From assembly GCA_020746875.1 (NCBI GenBank), contig JAGTJL010000003.1:1736001-1800000 (forward strand): a DNA stretch of 64,000 nucleotides. The letters are read 5' to 3'. The stretch's first letter is position 1. Each line of letters begins with the position of its first letter. The notes under the pieces were generated by a model. The model ran no database searches and was not told the origin of the DNA. It was given only the letters and a program-made list of their open reading frames with translations. Both the position numbers and the translations under genes were made by a program. Shown here piece by piece: positions 58,163 to 64,000 of the stretch. Source of the stretch: Rhexocercosporidium sp. MPI-PUGE-AT-0058 (lineage: Eukaryota > Ascomycota > Leotiomycetes > Helotiales).

Positions 58163-61100
58163 AGAGGAAGGGAAGTGGAGAGAATAGCAGGAGAAAGAAG
58201 GCTCGGGATGGGATGTCACTCATTAACTTCATCAACTTGCCGTTTGTGAGCAACGAGCAGAGGTGGAAGTGGAAAATGCAATGCAGCTTATACATCGTGG
58301 CCCCAATAGCGCCTGCAACTGGGCACGGCATAGGCAAATTTGTACTGACTGTATGTGTGGACTGTACTGTACTGGACAGCTCAGCTCAGCTCTGCCAAAG
58401 GAGGCCGAGTGGCGCCGACCTCACTTACAAGTGGACGAGAGGAGACTGAACAGAGACCAAAGCTGAAAGAAGAAGATCTTCAAACAAGGCAAGGCTGTGC
58501 CGCCAAGCAGCCAGCAGCAGCAACATCCAATCGGTGGCCGACGGGACATACACCGGACGAGCGATGCATGAAGGCATGACAGACAAGCGATGGATCACCC
58601 AGGGAGCGAGGCTGGATGGAAGTTTCGAATATGCCATCGGGAAATATGCCTGTTGGCCGGCAAGCCGTCCACGTCGTCGTCTAATTCTGTCCCTCCGTCC
58701 TTTACTGTAGACTCTGGTCACTCCTTGCAGCAAATGATGCTGAGGTGAGATGAGATGAGCGATGAGAGATGAGAGGGAGTGCCTTCCATGTCCCCATGAA
58801 CCAATAAAGTATCAATTCCCAGCTGCCGTATCAGATCAACTTCCCTCCTTTTGCCAATTGCCACTTGGAGCACAGCGAGCCTTTGAAGTGAACCTTGGAA
58901 GGGAGTCGTCGTGCACCTTCTCGGCAAATCGCAGTACAGAACGTACCTTGCAAGCCATGTATGTCCTGTATGGGCTGTATGGCCCACGCCCGCGGTCAGA
59001 TCATCTCAACCTTGACGACAGTCACTGCACCAAGCTTGTTCGGGAGCAAGGCCAGCCATGTGTTGTGCCATGTTATGCCTCGTTGTGCCTCGTTGGTCAA
59101 CGGCAGAACGTGGCTGATGAAATGAGATGAGATGAGCGCATTTAGAAGTGCAGACCCTGATTCCGACATCCCTTCCCTCGAAGCAGTACGGCTCTAATTT
59201 GGGCTGGTTAAATCCTATCAAATTCGTTCCATCATGCAGCTACTGCAGCAGCCAGCAACCAGCAACCAGGAACTTTGATTCGGTTCTGTTTGATGTCCCT
59301 CTGCCGCCTTGATCGACAGTGGTACTTGGCGGTAGCGAATCATAAGAGGATCCATCCAGATGCCACCCGTCCAGCCCTTGCGATTGGTCCTCCCGCTTCC
59401 TTAAGCGCACCTTTCGAACCCCTTTCTTCCCATCTTTCCCACCTTTCCCACCTTTCCCACATAAGCACCTTGTTTAAAATGAGCGGATCTTATTACCCAG
59501 CCAACGACGCGTCCAGCGCGTCTGAAGAGTCGCTCGTCTCCCTGGTAATTTCCAGAAAATGAAACCTATCCCAGAATACAAGAGAAATCTCTTTCATCTT
59601 TTCAATCTCCAGTATTTATTTGCTCGTCAGCCTGATGTTCAACTCTAAAGTGATTGGGTCGCAAACCTCGAGACAGGAGAAATCCTATCTTGTAAAATTA
59701 TAAAGTTTCACCGTTTCAACTTCCAGGGGTCTGTCTGTCTGTTAACTATAGACCTCCTTTCTTTCCTTTAAGTTTCTACTTTTTGCCTGTATCGGCTTGT
59801 TTCAGAAGAAGCTTGAAAATCTGATGTCAGATCTTTACGGACTTCTCGGCTTTCGGCTGTTCCTGCTCCGAGACGAGATGAGACGAGCACGACATCACTG
59901 GTCCGAAGTTTTGTTTTCTCCTGCAGTACGGTTTTTTGGGCTGTGCTGTGATACTTTGCTTTCATTGTTCGTCCCGAGATGGACTCACAGATTATGCATC
60001 TCACCTCCTCTTTTCCATCCCGTCATTCTCCGTACATGGACGATTCATCTCAATTCTGCTTGCAGTACCAGTATTCAATTAGCTGAGGTATTGTCTCATT
60101 CCTCACCTCACCATCAACAATCTCTCGCTCTCTCCAACACTCTCGCAATCATCTAGTCGCTACAAAAACAATACCATCAGATCCTTCAATTCCACAGGCG
60201 TTATACTGATTTGTTTCCACTTCGGCAAATCCTTCACGCCTGCACAAACAAACGCGGCTCGTTCCAGCACCCGAGAATTCGGGATTCAGGCTGGTGTCAT
60301 GTTAAACAACACAGTACTACGTACATTATACTGTACCTAGACCACAAATGATTTGTGTTTTGTACAGTACACGGCATTTCTTCCAGCATCATCTCCTTGA
60401 TTGTTTGATACTATGATGTCTACATGACGTTTATATGATGTTTGATGAGTACTATTCGTTCCAATCCCCATACCGTAGTGATATATCCCAGCATTCGATA
60501 TTGCAGCTTCAGCCTCGCGTCAAGTTGACGAATGTACTGTATGTACATACCTGCCTGTTGGTAGGGTATGTTGCATGGTTTCCATTCTCGACAACTCTTC
60601 TCTCCCGATCCCGAAATACATACAGTACCACGTATACCGCGAACCCCCTCCTTTGCTAATTCATCCCTTTGTTTATTTCCTTGTTTCCCCTCCGGCTACT
60701 CCCACGCGTCGGGATATGTTTAAGTAGGCGCGAGATATCTCTATTCGTATCCCTATCCATAACACTAAACGGCATGAAAACGCGTTCCCGGCATTTACCA
60801 ACCCATACCAAGAATAATTTCTTTCTTCCTACTCTCTCCCCGACTCTAAGCGACACTGCGAGGCTGCGAAGAAGACCAGTGAGCGCCACAAGAGAATTCT
60901 ACCTCGTCACACACCAGCCACGAGGATTCTGCACTGCACGCTGTTCAACAATGCAACATCAAGCTTCCGAGATAAGACAGGCAAACAGTTAGACAAACGC
61001 CGTACCTGCTGTACCTATACCTGTACCTCCTACAAGTACCGTGTCCGTACTCCCCAGAAACTTGTCTTCCGCTTCGGTGGGTTCCGTTTCGTTTTTTTCT

Positions 61101-61879
61101 GCCCTGTTTGGGTTTCGTGGCTCGTGGTTCGGTGTACCGTTGTCATTCAAGTCACTTACCCAAACCCCCGGGACAAGACTTAGGATGATGTGAGGGCTCG
61201 GGAGCGAAACCGCTTCCTACCTTAGCTAGCACGACATCCTATGTATTGTGTATACATGTGGTGATTCCCAGTTTCCAGCTACGGGAGAAGAATGCAGAAA
61301 TTATGCCATGAAATGAGCCGAGATGACACATTCCTCCCTACTTGCTCTCTCGCTCAAAGTCACCTCACCTGCGCATGCCCATGCTTTGTAAACACGACAA
61401 TCAGGTGATCGCGTGTTCTTTCCACACCATCGATCCATGATCATTTCATCTCAAGAACCCAGGAACTCGGGAACGATGTTTCGAAGGATAGGGTGACCTG
61501 ACCTCTGCTGAGCAGAGATGCACCTACCGTACGTTTGAAACATCCCACCAAACGAGTCAGCATCTGACTTCCCCTCAAACGAGCCCGATGCTCCTTCCTC
61601 CCTCACATCATCACATCATCAGACCCGGCTGATCGTCAGATCGTCAGACGTACGAACCACCCAATCCCTCAGAATCACAACCATGAAAAGGCCATAATCG
61701 TACATACCATGCCATACCATGCCACGCCCGCCGTCATCCCGCCTAAATCCCTGCCAATCTACAGTACTGTACCCTTCCCGAAATCGTAAATCTAGATAAA
61801 ACACGATTGCCTTTCGCTAACTACTCACTTACCACTCACTTACTTACTTTCTTCCCTTGTATCACGCATCCTTCATCTG

Positions 61880-61955
61880 ATCTCATCCCATCTCATCTCA
61901 TCTCATCTCATCCCCTCTCTTAACCTTCCATCCATCCATCCATCCATCCATCCAT
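61880..61955. repeat. compound (ATCTC)n / (ATCC)n microsatellite
   Basis: An imperfect ATCTC array followed after 16 bp by seven ATCC units. Confidence 0.8.
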
Positions 61956-62697
61956 CTAATTCAGACGCACCAAAGCAAAAGCTTCACCAAGATAAACTTC
62001 CAGACCTCTAAAGCTAAATAGAAAAGATGGTGTGCTATACAGTACAGTAGAAACCTAAAAATATATGTATACACAAAAAAATCAAAAAGAGAAAAGTTTC
62101 CTCAGGATTGGTTTCGTCCGAGGTGTATATGTGCGTAATTGTAATGCTTGTCGCGAAGAGAAGGGAGGCGCCGGGTCAGTGCTGTAAACTCTGTAACAGA
62201 GTGGATGACTCGTTGATAAAACCCCTCTTCGACTTTCGGGAGACGTGCTTTGTCTGGAGTTGTGTGCCATGCTGTGGAAGGTCGTGGAGTTCAAGGCTCA
62301 TTGACTAAAAGACAATGGAAGAAGTGCGCATCACATGATGCTTGATATGCTAGCGATGGGTAGAGATGAGCTAGATGAACAGCAAGGAAAGAGTTATATT
62401 ATTATTATTGTTAGGTATCCAGCACCCTCTGGCCTCGTAAGACATGACACAGACAGAGACAAGCCATTTCCCCATGTCTGCAGATGTATGTTGTACACAA
62501 ACCAAGCACTTAAGCAATCAAGCAACGAGGCACCAGACGCCCATCCCACACAATCCAATCCATTCCAAATTCGAACCACCGACCCCAAGATAACACCCCT
62601 CGTGTAAAACGAATGACAGGAAAGAAAATCCCCAGTAATGCCACGGTGTCTTCAGTATAATACAACACAATTCCCTTGCATCATGTCATTAGAATGA

Positions 62698-63865
62698 TCA
62701 CAACTCTACTTTCTCAGCATCGACCTTGAATTGCGCCGCCTTTCTATCCCGTGCATATCGTGACGTCGTATCTCCCTTCCACATCGTGCCCAGCAAGCTA
62801 TCCCAGAATGTGAAAAAGGGCTGCGAGAAATTCGTCTTGATGCCCCAGCTCTGATGGTGGATATCGTGGTATCCGGCATTGTTGCTGGTGATATGCTGGA
62901 TGGGATCCCAGGGGAGTGCGTAGCCACAGTGGTCATCGACGGTCTTCAGCGTTGACAAGCCGAAGAATACCATGCCTTGACGAGGTGTCAAGCCGGCGAC
63001 CTTGTAGGCTATGCTTGCGCCGAGAGTGTCGAGGAGGAACCCTTCGAAGGGGTGGTTGTAGAGGGCTCCGTATGCGTAGGGGACGTAGAGACGGTGATGT
63101 CTCGAGTGGAAGGTTGCTGGACATTGTTAGACAAGGAGAACTTCACAAGCAAAGGTGGAGAGACATACTGTAGAGCCACTTGTTGACGTGCATGGCACGA
63201 TGCAGGAAATACTGCCAAGTATCCACGATGACAATGGCGACCAAGAATTGCACAGCAGGCACAATAAACCAGTACAAAGCCTTCGCAGCAATGATCTCCC
63301 AGCTAGCAAATGAAGCCACCGGCGATCCAGTGACAACATCCAATACAACATTCAGAGAGGGGTATCTTCCTCCAGCAAGGACCCCCGCCAACATAGGGTG
63401 TGTACCAGACATATTCTTCGAGATGGCGGCGGCATTGAGACCAATCAACCCAAGAAGCTGCGGCAGAGCCCTTTGCGCAATGCGTATTCTCGTCGCCCAA
63501 GAAGCAATGTCATATTCCTCCTTCCCAAACATATCCTCTGGCTCAGTAAGATTCAGTACTGCTCCGACTAGGGTCTGGATAATCTGCTGTATGATAACGT
63601 CGCGTGCCACTTCGTAGCGGGAGACATGGTTTCTCTTGAGGATCTCGGCGGGCGTATGGAGTCTGTATTGCGGCCAGACGTCGTAGACATCGATGAGGTG
63701 GAAGAACATAGACGCCGCCCAGTATACGGCGACGGGGATGACCAGGCAGAGGTGGAAGTCGGGGAGAAAGGGAATGAGCGGCTGCACCGGAGAGAGCGTG
63801 TAGGTGGGCAGAGGTGGAAGATCGTTCATTGCAGAAGCGTTGGCGGCAAGGCTGATGTTGGCCAT
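62698..63865 (-). CDS. SUR2: sphingoid-base C4-hydroxylase (SUR2/SYR2 type)
   Basis: Two exons (63865-63169, 63116-62698) around a 52-bp intron with GTATGT donor; 371 aa. It is a di-iron fatty-acid-hydroxylase-superfamily membrane enzyme. Histidine boxes are HRAMH (222-226), HSRHH just after the splice junction and HDIHH further on, and the blocks YVPYAYGALYNHPFEGF and FFTFWDSLLGTMW are SUR2-like. The yeast enzyme converts dihydrosphingosine to phytosphingosine in the ER. Several hydrophobic segments are present (LCLVIPVAVYWAASMFFHLI, AVQFLVAIVIVDTW). The start Met (63865) gives a short N-terminal luminal or cytosolic leader with an NAS sequon. The promoter lies in the last 135 bases of the window. 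Confidence 0.95.
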
Positions 63866-64000
63866 GGTATGTATTATTCGGATGCCAGGTAGGAATGGCA
63901 GGCAGTTATCGTGGTGCGCACGAAGGAATGTGGAATTCGGAGGAGGTTGCGAAGAGAGAGTGAAGGTGAAGAGAAGTAGTGAGGGAGTTTGTTTTGTATG
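63866..64000. other. upstream region of the SUR2-type gene, cut by the window edge
   Basis: Only 135 bases are visible, with C/T-rich sequence on the gene's strand. No TATA box is evident. Confidence 0.5.

Larger units (their letters stand above)
56015..62697. other. 6.7 kb gene-poor region with microsatellites and palindromes
   Basis: No gene can be supported. It contains repeats (GGTA)n 58141-58162, GATGA/GAGAT runs near 58743-58775 and 59120-59136, (ATCTC)n about 61880-61911 and (ATCC)n 61928-61955. GTACTGTAC-like palindromes occur near 58363, 60361, 61760 and 62038. The only ORFs are short or low-complexity: 57306-57698 (-) is Ser/Pro/basic-rich, and 59480-59562 (+) is a 27-codon frame ending in a possible GTAATT donor. 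The sequence could be a long regulatory region or host a non-coding transcript. Confidence 0.5.

Noticed and set aside
11857..61955. Short tandem repeats as a CRISPR array
   Set aside because: The repeats are 4-6 bp microsatellites without spacers, and the genome is eukaryotic.

Overview
The window is nuclear DNA of a filamentous ascomycete (Pezizomycotina; Leotiomycetes/Helotiales is a guess from gene content, not shown). The reasons are short spliceosomal introns (mostly 47-77 bp, GTRNGT...YAG with CTRAY branch sites), Pezizomycotina families (DUF3632-like, AIM3/BBC1, CAS1-type O-acetyltransferase, ENA Na+-ATPase), and a 13.7 kb AT-rich block with the C-to-T/G-to-A scars of repeat-induced point mutation (RIP). 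Most genes were built by hand splicing; phases were checked across each junction and the sums are divisible by three.

Left part (1-34.5 kb), mostly single-copy genes: a secreted RNase T1-like guanyl ribonuclease (-), a DUF3632-like protein (+), a RING-H2 protein (+), long-form tRNase Z (-), a LAMMER/CLK kinase (-), sideroflexin (-), a doubly interrupted tRNA-Arg(UCG) (+), a SET-domain methyltransferase (+), a BOR1-type borate/anion transporter (-), an AIM3-like protein with a C-terminal cysteine-protease fold (-), a BTB/POZ protein (+), a CAS1-family O-acetyltransferase (+), and a disrupted BTB paralogue (+).

Middle (34.9-48.6 kb), nested retrotransposons. An old Ty3/Gypsy element (34907-48599, 135-bp LTRs, CCAG/ACCAG target duplication) is reduced by RIP to TA-rich, stop-riddled sequence. 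Inside its reverse transcriptase lies a young Ty3/Gypsy chromovirus (40238-45689) with identical 202-bp LTRs and a GAAGT duplication. The young element shows no RIP, yet its single ORF lacks the zinc knuckle, protease and start of RT. Its 3' third carries an antisense, three-exon gene for a Cys-rich small protein.

Right part (48.6-64 kb): an ENA-type P-type Na+/K+-ATPase (+), an unassigned disordered protein (-), a 6.7 kb gene-poor stretch rich in microsatellites and GTACTGTAC-type palindromes, and a SUR2-type sphingoid C4-hydroxylase (-).

The most unusual observation is the tRNA-Arg(UCG) at 15603-15753. Besides a normal 19-nt anticodon-loop intron, its variable loop holds a 59-nt insertion with GTAAGT, a CTAAT branch-like site and a terminal TAG. 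Removing both gives a perfect 73-nt cloverleaf. Second is the antisense spliced gene inside the young retrotransposon.
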